Shown here: positions 48,315-58,069 of the stretch, piece by piece
Numbering within the stretch: position 1 is the first letter of the stretch
How the letters are laid out: each line of letters starts with the position of its first letter
NCBI GenBank assembly: GCA_021229015.1
Contig: CM037782.1
Span: forward strand, 38,526,316-38,590,315
Reading direction: 5' to 3'
DNA: 64,000 bases
Source of the DNA: Solen grandis
Taxonomy: Eukaryota; Mollusca; Bivalvia; Adapedonta; Solenidae
Position numbers and translations under genes: made by a program
Notes under the pieces: generated by a model
What the model was told of the DNA's origin: nothing
Database searches by the model: none
Seen by the model: the letters and a program-made list of their open reading frames with translations, nothing else

Positions 48315-48896
48315 ATGAAGATCCTTATTATTGTTTTGTCAATTATATCTGCTCCGTTCGCCCGTGGACAATCTGGGCGAACTGACAGTAGAAGTGACTT
48401 TGGTAGCAGTAGCAGTGGTTTTGGCACCGGCTCAAGCTCTGGATTTACTTCCGGTGGTGGATTTGGCGGCTCTGACAGATCACGCGATAGCTTCGGTAGT
48501 AGTGACAGCGGCTCAAGTAGTTTCGGAGGAATGAGAACAGGCGGGGGATTACCAGAAGGACTTGGGATGTCAGGATCTGGCAGCATGGGCGATTTTGGGG
48601 GCATGTCAGGCGGGTCTGCATTCGTGGATCCCACTAGAGGCATGGGCGGCAGCTTAGGAATGGATGGAGGGTGGCATGGGTATGGGCGGGGGTATGGGAG
48701 GAATGGGTGGAATGGGGGGGGGGGTATGGGAATGGGTGGTATGAGAGGCGGAATGGGAATGGGCGGTATGGGAGGCGGTATGGGTATGGGAATGGGCGGG
48801 ATGGGTGGTGGCTTCGGAATGGGCGGTATGGGAATGGGCGGGATGGGTGGTGGCTTTGGAATGGGCGGTATGGGTGGCAGAAGGAGACGCCGTTAA
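48315..48896 (+). CDS. Secreted Ser/Gly- and Gly/Met-rich low-complexity protein with Arg tail (193 aa)
   Basis: The acceptor AG at 48309-48310 lies four bases before the ATG, so a 5' UTR intron precedes the coding exon. Residues 1-18 form a signal peptide (ARG/QSG). Residues about 19-75 are Ser/Gly/Phe/Asp-rich (GFGTGSSSGF). About 76-118 is Gly-rich and mixed. Residues 120-138 are a Gly/Tyr/Arg/Trp block, and 139-187 are Gly/Met repeats (GMGMGGMGGG). The end is five Arg. There is no Cys. It resembles the protein at 34073 in signal peptide, GM repeats and basic tail; shematrin-like shell matrix proteins are the nearest analogy (inference). The 120-138 block appears to be GM-repeat DNA read in another frame (see findings). 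A poly-G run of 11 lies inside (48714-48724), so a sequencing error is possible. Confidence 0.75.
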   Translation: MKILIIVLSIISAPFARGQSGRTDSRSDFGSSSSGFGTGSSSGFTSGGGFGGSDRSRDSFGSSDSGSSSFGGMRTGGGLPEGLGMSGSGSMGDFGGMSGGSAFVDPTRGMGGSLGMDGGWHGYGRGYGRNGWNGGGGMGMGGMRGGMGMGGMGGGMGMGMGGMGGGFGMGGMGMGGMGGGFGMGGMGGRRRRR

Positions 48897-49198
48897 ATAG
48901 ATGTTAATAGGCACAATTTATGAAAAGAAAGTATTACCTTTTTGTACAAGAAATGACTACTCGTAGCAAACAGACAGTTTTGATTGGACAACAAAGATGA
49001 ATAGCATTTCCAAATAGTTGCTGTAAATACTCATATTGGTTGGAATACTTTTAATTATACATTTTGTTTAAATTATTGAAAGATGCACAATTAACATAAA
49101 ATATCAACAACATGATCGGCGGTCGCCTTTGTGTACATTGTATATATTTTGACATGTAAGGACACGCATGGTTGCTCATTGGTAAGGGAAGACATAGA

Positions 49199-49204
49199 AA
49201 TAAA
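49199..49204 (+). terminator. Candidate polyadenylation signal of the gene at 48315
   Basis: AATAAA about 300 bases past the stop, in AT-rich sequence. First canonical hexamer seen downstream. Confidence 0.4.
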
Positions 49205-49799
49205 TTGAGAGTTTATTTAGAAAGTGTTTTGTCTTGGAACATGGCCTCTTTCATATAGCATTACATTGTATCCACACGCTGTGTCAAAGGATTTAAACGA
49301 ATGATGGATCTGATTGGATGATTTGATACGGCTAAAATGAATTAAAGAATAAATAAATGAATAAATAAATAAATTAGATAAATAAAAAGATAGATGAATC
49401 TTCGGAGATTTTTTTGTTTGTATGTCCACGATTTCATTTCACGTTTTCTCAAACAAACAAAAGTACACCATGAATGTTTGTGTGAAATTTTCAATAAGAG
49501 AAAAGTGAAAGCAACATTAGATATACAATGATATGAGAAAAGGTCAATGGTCTTAATAATGTATGTTCCTTAGCTGACTTACACAACTTGGAAAACCATT
49601 TTATGTTGTGACATAGTATTATCAAAACAACATTTTTCAAACATTGTGGTTAACATGGTGTTTTTTCCCCGATTCACGTTGTGGTAAAAGCGTGCAAAGC
49701 GTAGTTCGTTCGGACCCACGCCCCCCATGCCGCTATATATGAATGGAAGTAATATAACACGCCTTGCTCAGTGTTTAGCATTAGTGGGCTGTATAACAA
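49205..49799. other. Gene-free stretch
   Basis: AT-rich with AATA-rich repeats at about 49345-49390. Nothing recognised. Confidence 0.4.
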
Positions 49800-49925
49800 A
49801 ATTCAGAGTTTGAATTACGCGAAACGACGTTCACGGAATTCGACATTCAGATTTTGAATGTCGCAACGCAATATTCACGAAGTTCAGTATTCGGATTCTG
49901 AATGTCGCAATGCAATATACACGAC

Positions 49926-50163
49926 GGGGCCTGGATAGCGTATTGGTAAGACGCCTCGCTTCTCACCAATGCTTCCTGGGTTTGCGGTCACGTTCGTGAG
50001 AGGGTACAGTGGTCGCCCGTCTAGACACGTGGGTTTTCTCCGGGCTCTCTGGTTTCCTCTCACAATAATGACTACATATACCGCCACCAGAGCCCGAGAG
50101 TGATTAATAGTTGTGAGAGAACTTGTTTCGTATTCGATGTAAAATAAATAAAGTTTAAACTCC
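49926..50163 (+). mobile_element. SINE (family S5) with 11-bp target site duplication
   Basis: A tRNA-like start (GGGGCCTGGATAGCGTATTGGTAAGACGCC with an A-box-like core) and a body with GTTTTCTCCGGGCTCTCTGG. The tail is AAAATAAATAAAG. Flanks ATATACACGAC at 49915-49925 and 50164-50174 are identical. Inserted within the minisatellite. Confidence 0.88.
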
Positions 50164-50551
50164 ATATACACGACATTTAGTATTCACGTCATTAGGATTT
50201 CGGAGTGCATTCTTTACGACGTTCAAATGTCGCATTTCAATATACACGACGTTCGAATTTCTTAATGCAATATTCAGGTATTTGGATTTTGAATGTCGCA
50301 ATGCAATATTCACGACATTTGGATGTTGAATATAGCAATGCAATATACATGTACACGGCATTCGAATGTCGCAATGCAATTTTCACGACGTCCGCAATTC
50401 GAAATTTGTTTGACGCAATACAATATTTTTGAATGTCGCAATTCTCAAATGTCGTAGTCGATTTCACGACATTCGACAATCGGGTTTTGAATGTCGTACG
50501 ACGACATTTTCAGAATGGAAACGCCATTCGCGTCATTCGACATTCAGATTT

Positions 50552-50710
50552 TAAGGTAAAGTCCCTATGATGGTTCTGCTAAGTCTTGGACCACTTAGCC
50601 TTTACCAAGATAACCAAGTACCCTAATGAAATTTTAGGAAACCTTTGTTATCTCCGTGAAAGGCCATGAGGTCCGAAATGTAGCGGAACCATTACAGGGA
50701 CTTTACTTTA
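50552..50710. mobile_element. MITE with 30-bp inverted repeats inside the minisatellite
   Basis: The left arm 50552-50581 and the right arm 50681-50710 are reverse complements at 26 of 30 positions (core GTAAAGTCCCT). Inner parts also fold back (TTGGACCAC with GAGGTCCGA). TA at both edges suggests a TA target duplication. No coding capacity. Confidence 0.8.
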
Positions 50711-50876
50711 GATGAAGCGCCGCAACATTTACGACATACGACATTCAGATTTCAAATGTCGTCGCACGACATTCACGATCAAAAATAATCCTAATACGTG
50801 CTGCTATTTCAACATGCTGTTTTTCATGGAAATAACATTATAACTTAATCTTATATTATTTATCTGTACATGTTTG

Positions 50877-51041
50877 CAGTCAAACCTGTCTTAAGTGGTC
50901 AGTTGAGGGTATAAGAGAAAGTGACCGTTTGAAAAAGGTGACCGTTTTAAAAGGCTAAACAAAAACAAAATGCTTTGGTTTGGTAATATTAAAGGCTGAC
51001 CGCTAAATGCAGGTTGACCGCTTATACAAGGTTCAGATGTA
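50877..51041. mobile_element. Pogo/Tigger-like MITE, copy 1
   Basis: The left end starts CAGTCAAACCTGTCTTAAG. The right end reads on the minus strand as ACATCTGAACCTTGTATAAG, giving about 28-bp imperfect inverted repeats. The interior has repeated GACCG/GCGGTC words (GTGACCG, GCTGACCGCTAAATGCAGG). CAG at the tip fits pogo/Tigger elements. The same family is at 55832-56080. Confidence 0.65.
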
Positions 51042-52047
51042 TACTTATATTTCTGTTCCTACATTTATAAGAATCGGAATAATAAAATATGCATTCATTC
51101 AATCCATATAAGTTTTACATATTTACTTGTATTAAGAAAATATACATGCAGCGAAAATGACAACACCATAAAAACTAGGCTAGCAAGACAAGGAGCTGTT
51201 TATCACTCTGACATGCCAGCAACATTTGCCACTTGTCAAATGAAGAACAAATGGTCAATTAGCCGAACTATTAGGAGGGTTGGAAGACATGACTTTTGTA
51301 CTCCCTATTTGCTTTACAAATGCTCCATTGACTTTCTTTAATAATTGTAATTTATAATATACAATGCAGATTTTGTATTAAGCGCGATTTATTGAATATT
51401 CATGTATTACACATGTGTTTTTTTCCTCAATAACTTGTTTACTCACAAACATACTGACAGCAATTTAGTTGCGGTCCCCTAGTAAATATGTACATGTAGG
51501 TTCTTCATCGAACAAATAAACTCAACAATATTAACAATTCTAAATTTCATATCAGGACATATAGCCTTGTTTAGGTGGTTTGGAATTTTTGTTCTGTTTA
51601 TTATTTTTATTATTATAGAAAATTGTTGGTACATGGTTTATCATGCATCATTGAATAACTTTTAAGCTGATAAAATTATGTTGCATGGTAAGTAATAGAG
51701 ATATTATTAAATGTGACGGTTCCTGGGAGGACCAGTGCTTTGCGCCTAGAAAGGTCATGCTTTTTATCCCCAAGCAGAATCGAACCCTCAACCTTCGGTT
51801 CCGCTGTCAGGGACGTTACCACTGGACCACAAAAATAATGTCCTCTATATGCTAAATGAAATAATAAGAGGGATTAGTATGAGGCGTAATAAAAAAGTTA
51901 CTTGTTTCCACTAACCGGACCGACCCTACTTTTTATGTACCGACGCTAAACTTCTTCTCGTAGCAATAGGGTTATTTACAGTTGCAAAACGCTCTTTTCG
52001 TCATTTCCTCTATTCAAAATTAAGGTTAACATGGAAAAAAGCGCAAA
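51042..52047. other. Gene-free stretch with a tRNA-like remnant
   Basis: At 51716-51832, read on the minus strand, there is a tRNA-like head (AGTGGTAACGTCCCTG, B box GGGTTCGATTC) typical of a SINE. A related trace (TTCCTGGG..ACCAGTGCT) is at about 56889-56912. No gene recognised. Confidence 0.5.
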
Positions 52048-52216
52048 GCCTGAAAGGGTAGTTCCTGGACTGGTTCGCCCGGTGTAAGGATAATGTGACT
52101 AGGTGTGTTATCCATCTCGATACTGCAGTGTTGCAGCACTATATCTATCTCAAGTAGACATAGTCTCCAAATGACTGTAATACTGTCAGTGGGACGTAAA
52201 ACCCAATAAACAAACA
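52048..52216 (+). mobile_element. SINE family S2, 5'-truncated
   Basis: The S2 body and 3' end: GTTCCTGGACTGGTT, GTGTAAGGATAATGTGACTAGG, AGTAGACATAGTCTCCAAATGACTG and GTGGGACGTAAAACCC with a tail. The tRNA-like head is absent, as expected for an incomplete reverse transcript. Confidence 0.8.
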
Positions 52217-53204
52217 TGCATATACAAAAATAAGTTGATTTTCATTTAAATTGTATGCAATGAAATTCTAAAAAAAAAATATACTATGTAATATTATATT
52301 ATGGAAATAAGAGAGAATATTTGAATATGCTCCCGTATGAATCGAGTTTAACTTTGCGTTGTACACACACACACACACACGCTTGTCTTGTATACATTAT
52401 GTTGCTGAAAGGGCCCAAAATTGTTAATATCCAATGGCATGAAGACACCTCTATTACCATTATATTATTCCTGACACAAGAGGGACAATCATCAGCCATT
52501 TAATGTTCAGTGCCAATTGAAATGCAAAACAAGAGCTATTTAACATTAATTATGTAATGATTGCATTTGAGTATACAACGAATAGAAACATAACAAGCGA
52601 GAAGAAATGCATCACCGTTTTCAGCAAAAAAGAACTGTATTTGTATATCACAAGCTAAATCTGATTTTGAGCTGTTAGATATACATCCTTTAATATTTCG
52701 CTTTTATATTCAGGGAATTGTAAAAATATTTAAGGTAAACGTGCTAATCAAGGCCCAGGTGATTACAAACTAATGTGTTTAAGATATAACTGACAAGAGT
52801 GAGGTAATGATTATAAATGACATTTTATTTACACTAGAAAGAGATATATAATAACTTATTTCTCGTAAAATCTCGACAAATTAAGTTATCCTTGAGCAGA
52901 TATTCGTTTCAAATAAGAAATTTATAATGCAAAACATAGTTTTATGATCACAGGGGGCTCGAAGCTGAATGGGGCGAATCAAACCGAATATAAAGGTAAG
53001 ATCACATAGATATGATTCGTCCTTCCAACTTCGAGACCCTGTGATTATGATTTGTAGATGTATGTATAATGATATGGTTTTCTTCAGTATTCTTGGTGAA
53101 TTGCACAGGTGAGATCTCTCAAACGTAAGTGAAGATGAATAAAAAATAAAGATCCTAAGATTTTTATTATCTTATCAGATCAATCTTGCGTACTCACAAC
53201 TGAC
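52217..53204. other. Gene-free stretch with a small inverted-repeat element
   Basis: CA run at 52362-52380. A 99-bp inverted-repeat element is listed separately at 52947-53045. Otherwise AT-rich without a gene. Confidence 0.4.
52947..53045. mobile_element. Short MITE/hairpin with about 34-bp inverted repeats
   Basis: Left arm 52947-52981 (ATCACAGGGGGCTCGAAG..) pairs with right arm 53013-53045 (..CTTCGAGACCCTGTGAT) with few mismatches. The spacer is about 30 bases. No coding capacity. Confidence 0.7.
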
Positions 53205-53505
53205 ATTTATTGGGTTTAAAGACCTGTCTTCAATATTTCGGTAATTTGGAGATTATGCCTACTTGAGACTGATAGTATGCTGCCAAACTGCAGTATCACG
53301 CCGTAGACATATGGTATGACACTACAACCATTCGATTCCCTTCCACCGGGCCAGCTAGTTCTGAAACTACCCTTATATGCTGTGTGCTAAGCGACGGGGC
53401 TAAACCAGTACCATTATTACTTTGGTGTCACGGCCTGGGGTCGAACCCACGATCTCCCGATTCCGAGGCGGGCGTACGCTCTAACCACTCTGCCACCGGA
53501 ACTGG
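53205..53505 (-). mobile_element. SINE family S2, near full length
   Basis: On the minus strand the tRNA-like head is at 53435-53505 (AGAGTGGTTAGAGCG A-box region, B box GGGTTCGACCCC). The S2 body then runs to a (GGGTTTAA)-bearing end. The open frame read through it on the plus strand is not a gene. Confidence 0.85.
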
Positions 53506-54362
53506 TAATTACTTTAAGACTCATCAAGTGCAGACGAATTTTCAAAAAAAAAAAATTCTCTCATATTTTATTCAGATTATTTTAGATTTAAATACATAAC
53601 GTTTTTTAATAAAATGCATTTCTTAAAAGGGAATTATACACAAGAGATTTTGTAACCATTAAAGCTCGACTTTCGGGAATCCGAATATAAGTAGTTCTAC
53701 AGCAGCTGGAGCAGCAGCTGCAACAAAAACAGCAACAACAACAACAGGTATCAGTAACTCCAACAGCAACACGTATCAGCAATAGATATGACATTGTATT
53801 AGTAAGGCAGTGTTCTATTCTATTCTATATCTTATAGAGTCCTTATTTTGTTAACGGGACCGCTTTTTCTATGGAGGTCAATTAACGTTACACGTTATAT
53901 CGACACTAAAAACAACAGCGTTGGTTAGTTAGCGACTATGATCACTCCGCCACGGAGGCCTCACAAAAACATGGATAGATCATTAAAATAATACATTGAC
54001 GGCTTGTTCCCCCATGTTTAGACCAAGGCCAAATTACCTCTAATATCAATGTGCGCGCACCTTTACAGTAATAGTATAATTAATGTCATTTTATGAGTAA
54101 TTTAACCATCTCCCGAAACATAAGTTACTTGTTCGAGGCTGATTTTTTTTTCTAGGTATGGCAACAAAAACATAACTTGCAACACTACGTCACGCTGTTC
54201 TGCACTGATCAGGGGAAGTTACTGCTGCGGGGATTTTGATCACCGGCTATTTTGATGTGTTTTGTCTTATATGCGTGTGTCTAGAGTCATTCAGATTAGA
54301 TTGCATTGTTGGAAGAAAAGAAATGTTCTAGAGTGTTATTCATAATTAAAAGTGTTTCTTAA

Positions 54363-54396
<34 letters not shown>

Positions 54397-54888
54397 CTGT
54401 TGGGCCCAGTCCAGATTTTAAAGAATATGCCCTATACATGTATATGACAAAAAGGATGTATGAACATACACGATTTAGAAATTCTTCCAATGAATTACAA
54501 ATCATCAAAATAAACAAATAATATATCTTTAAAACTTCTCACTGATCAACAATATTTTCAGTTGTCTACATAAGACAGATATAAAGAATATTTCTTCATT
54601 TTTGTGGAAGTTCCAATTTTATTTCATCGAGTGAACTTGTATTCTAACGAATGGCGTGGTTCATGAGATAAAATATAGCATCATCCGCAAAACTGAGGAC
54701 CAAATGTTCTTTTTATATATTTCATATATTTATATTATGTTGGAAAGAGTGAAATGACAATTTTATAATATTCACTATTAAATTATCAATATAATGATTA
54801 TTCATATCGCAGTAATCCACAAAAAACATAAAATGAATTTATTTTGCCACACTTCGATGACTATAACTTGGCATCAGGTCAAGTAGTA
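53506..54888. other. Gene-free stretch
   Basis: AGC/AAC triplet-rich run at 53700-53770 and a 29-base poly-A at 54366-54394, which may mark a retroposon tail. No gene recognised. Confidence 0.4.
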
Positions 54889-55130
54889 TTAACCCTTTCC
54901 CTCATATAGACTCATTTTGACGCACTCAATAGGTATCACATAAAGCCTGATCTGCAGAAAGCCAAACTCAATCCTTACCAAATTTAATTGTAAAATCCTC
55001 ATTACCAGACCACTGAGGAGCAGCGAACAGCATAAAACCTGATCAGCCTGCGAGTTACTCGCAGGCTGATCTGGTTTTATGCTGTTCGCATAGGTCTTTT
55101 CATGGTATCCTCTATGAGGGAAAGAGTTAA
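54889..55130. mobile_element. piggyBac-type MITE with TTAA ends and an internal perfect palindrome
   Basis: TTAA at 54889-54892 and 55127-55130. Inverted repeats TTAACCCTTTCCCTCATA and, on the other strand, TTAACTCTTTCCCTCATA. Inside, CAGCCTGCGAGT (about 55044-55055) and ACTCGCAGGCTG form the centre of a palindrome that extends to CATAAAACC/GGTTTTATG. TTAA target sites are the mark of piggyBac elements. An 87-codon frame across it (54889-55152 minus) is incidental. Confidence 0.85.
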
Positions 55131-55831
55131 ATATTGAAATACGGAACAGCAAGCAAGGGAGCTATACCAGACGAGTATCGTCTTTCACGAATTGTAACGT
55201 CTCGATTAAAGATCGAACCCACGACCTCTAATTAATACTGACGCCCTGGCACATGAGCTACATTGACTGGCTTATTAGCTTTGATATTAAGGTTATCCAT
55301 CTATCATTACATTATAAGCATGATCCTTTAAATGCTTAAAATGACTTCAGAGCAGACAGCCATTGACTTAGAAGCTCTTTTGCTCTAAGTCTACAAAGGC
55401 TTGGGTTTGCAATACTTAAATTTACAATGATCACTTGATGGACCATGATCACAATATAATGATGGATGGATTACCTTAATTCTATATGAACGGTTATTTA
55501 TTGTAATTCTTACTATGACTGTATGTTTGTGTGTTTGATTTAATGCCCCACCGACAGTATTTCAGTCAATTTTATACTACTTGAGACAGATATAATGTTG
55601 CTATTATTCGAAAATAAAAATTGAGACGACGTGACAGACATTTCACTAATAGAAGGTTCCCAAAGATAGGAAAGGAAGTTACTAATTAACTTTACGATTT
55701 ATTCTTGATAGAATTAGTGGTCGTGATAGTCGTGGCACTGGTACCTTTGGGAAGCGTGTTCGATTCTAAGGTCTCACCATCCCTTATATGAAAATCGATA
55801 CGTAAGGTTTTATTTTTTCATATCGCAAATA
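55131..55831. other. Repeat remnants: tRNA-like heads and an S2 fragment
   Basis: A tRNA-like head lies on the minus strand at 55196-55272 (B box GGGTTCGATC). An S2 3' fragment is at about 55537-55605 (minus; CCCACCGACAGTATTTCAGTC on the plus strand). A plus-strand tRNA-like head is at about 55715-55795 (GTGTTCGATTC). No gene recognised. Confidence 0.5.
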
Positions 55832-56080
55832 CAGTCACACCTGTCTTAGACAGTCAGTCAGGGGAACTAGAGAAATACAGGTTCAGTTGAACAGTCAAAC
55901 CTGCCTTAAACGGTCAGTCAAGGTAACGAGAGACAACGACCGCTTAGCAGAGGTGACCGCTAAACAAATATTAAGCATACATGTATAACAAAAATGAAAT
56001 AGTTTGGTGATACTAAAATTGGCCGCTAAATGCAGGTTGATCGCTTAATACAAGTGGCCGCTAATACCGATTCAACTGTA
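55832..56080. mobile_element. Pogo/Tigger-like MITE, copy 2, with a partial second left end
   Basis: The CAGTCA(C/A)ACCTG left end occurs twice (55832 and 55892), followed by the GACCG-rich interior seen at 50877 (CTAAATGCAGGTTGA). The right end is GATTCAACTGTA. The doubled left end suggests a nested or partially duplicated copy. Confidence 0.65.
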
Positions 56081-56289
56081 TGTCTTTCATGAATATGCTA
56101 TAAATTATCATTATATTATGTATTTCTAAAAATATACTTTATTATGAAATGATGAATATGTGGAAAGAAAAGAAAATGTACTGAAAGAGTTTTTATACGT
56201 GCGAAGTAGAGAGACTGGGAAACAGTATTGGTATGTTAAAATTACAAAGAACATCCGATTTCACCTAGATAAGACGGAAATGACTGATC

Positions 56290-56520
56290 TTCAGAGGTCA
56301 CTGTTGAGCAACATACTGCAGTATCACGTCGCAGACATATTATATGATATCACGCCCTAGTCACATTATTCTTACGACGGGACAACCATTCCTAGAACTA
56401 CGTTACCCTGTTTATTTGCTTAGCGCCAAGCAGGTACCAATTTATACGATTACGTCGCGATCGGGGATCGAATCTACGACCTCCCGCTCTCGATGCGTAC
56501 GATATCGTAGACGGTACAGT
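56290..56520 (-). mobile_element. SINE family S2, diverged
   Basis: On the minus strand, the B box is GATTCGATCCCC at about 56463-56474, followed by GGCGCTAAGC, a degenerate core and a GATACTGCAGT-type end. More diverged than the copies at 26850 and 53205. Confidence 0.75.
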
Positions 56521-57273
56521 ACTACTGTGGCTGTAAAACAAATGCGAAGTACCGGAAATTAAATTGTAACATCGCAATGGCAGCAATTGGCCAAAAGGAA
56601 ATTCAAGAAAACCGACAAAAAGGTAATTCTGATGATTAATTGCCTTAATGAAATAAAAATAAAAAATATGCATGATATGTTCAACCTCTTGCCATTCAAT
56701 TTAAGACCCAATGAATCGACACGTGTCATCCTTACTTGAGCACTTCTAACATGTCACCATGTAAAAATTTGCATAATTCAAGTGTCAAGAGGCATCTTAT
56801 AAATGGATTTTTAATGACGGATACATATTGATTTACAGACTTGTGCACATAAAACAGCATCGAGGTGATCTAATGTGCTAACCCCTTGTTCCTGGGTGAA
56901 CCAGTGCTGAAAAGAAAGCGTATATGCATGAAACGTTTATCTTCAGGTCGAATTCTACCAACCAATTCTAACAACCAATCCGACCAACCATAATTTTCTC
57001 TAAGTAATACTCAAGTCCACAGGGGCGAATGCCACCATTAATGATTCTCTAATACAGGTTCCCACACATCATATCTTAACGCATTTTGTTTGTTATTAAG
57101 AGGAAAAAAATATTAGGCAAGTCATGTTTACTTATCCCGTATTTGATGTTTTCGTAAAAGAAGAATTGTTGAGTACGTTTGTATCTCGTATTGTTGGTTG
57201 AATTCGAGAAATTGAAGATTAAGTGCCAAAGTTTCGAAACAATGACCTCCAAACATCAAAAACAAAAATTAAG
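56521..57273. other. Gene-free stretch
   Basis: AT-rich. A short SINE trace at about 56889-56912. No gene recognised. Confidence 0.4.
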
Positions 57274-58069
57274 ACAAGAGGGCCAAGATGACCCTGTGTC
57301 GCTCACCTGAGTAAGATTGCTGTGTTAGGCNNNNNNNNNNNNNNNNNNNNNNNNNNNNNNNNNNNNNNNNNNNNNNNNNNNNNNNNNNNNNNNNNNNNNN
57401 NNNNNNNNNNNNNNNNNNNNNNNNNNNNNNAAGTACCTTGCATGCAAAACTTTAACCAAAATTTCTTAGTTAAAAAGGGGCCATAATTTGATATATACTC
57501 CATCAAGAGTTATCTACCATGGAAGTATGATACCCCTAAATGTATTAAAGATGTTTCAAATCAATCGCATGCCTGGATACTGAGATATAAGCATGGGAGT
57601 ATCTTGCATGCGAAACTTTAACAAAATTTCTAAGTTAATAAAAACGGGCCATAATTTGTAATATATATTAATCAAGTGTTATCTACCTTGCTTGTCTGAT
57701 GTCCCTAAACATAATTATTTGTTAATTTTCAAGTCAATACCATGAATGATTATTGAGAAACAAGCTGGATAGTAGCTTGCATGCAAAACTTAAACCAAAT
57801 TTTCTATTACATGCAAAACTTTAACCAAAATTTTTAAGTTAAAAAAGGGCCATAATTTTTATTAAATTCAGTCAAGAGTTATCTACCTTGGTTGTCTGAT
57901 GCCCCTGAACATATTGATAAACTTTCAAGTTAACACCATGAATGGTTATGGAGATATAAGGTTGATAGTAACTTGCATGCAAAACTTTAACCAAAAGCTG
58001 CAACACCAATGCCGACACAAGGGCGACTACAATAGCTCTCATATTTTTCAAACAGTCAAGCTAAAAAAG
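57274..58069 (+). mobile_element. Pearl/Helentron-like element, interrupted by a gap
   Basis: It starts ACAAGAGGGCCAAGATGACCC, the same 5' end as at 59388. Diverged units of about 170-180 bp after the gap share TTGCATGCAAAACTTTAACC and GGGCCATAATTT. The end has GCCGACACAAGGGCGAC and a weak ATAGCTC..CAAGCTAAAA 3' hairpin. The 5' and core parts could come from different elements because the gap separates them. Confidence 0.6.
57331..57430. other. Assembly gap (100 N)
   Basis: Exactly 100 N inside a tandem-repeat element. The true distance is unknown. Confidence 0.99.

Larger units (their letters stand above)
49800..50790. repeat. Diverged minisatellite of about 45-55 bp units, interrupted by a SINE and a MITE
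   Basis: Recurring words GAATGTCGCAATGCAATAT and ATTCACGACATT, with TTCGGATTTTGAATG between, from about 49820 to 50510 and again at 50715-50780. CpG-bearing GTCGCA and ACGAC words are frequent. Two insertions split it (49926-50163 and 50552-50710). Open frames of 74-80 codons here come from the repeat and are not genes. Confidence 0.75.

Noticed and set aside
54889..55152. 87-codon frame with a hydrophobic stretch
   Set aside because: It lies entirely within a TTAA-flanked MITE and spans its palindrome.
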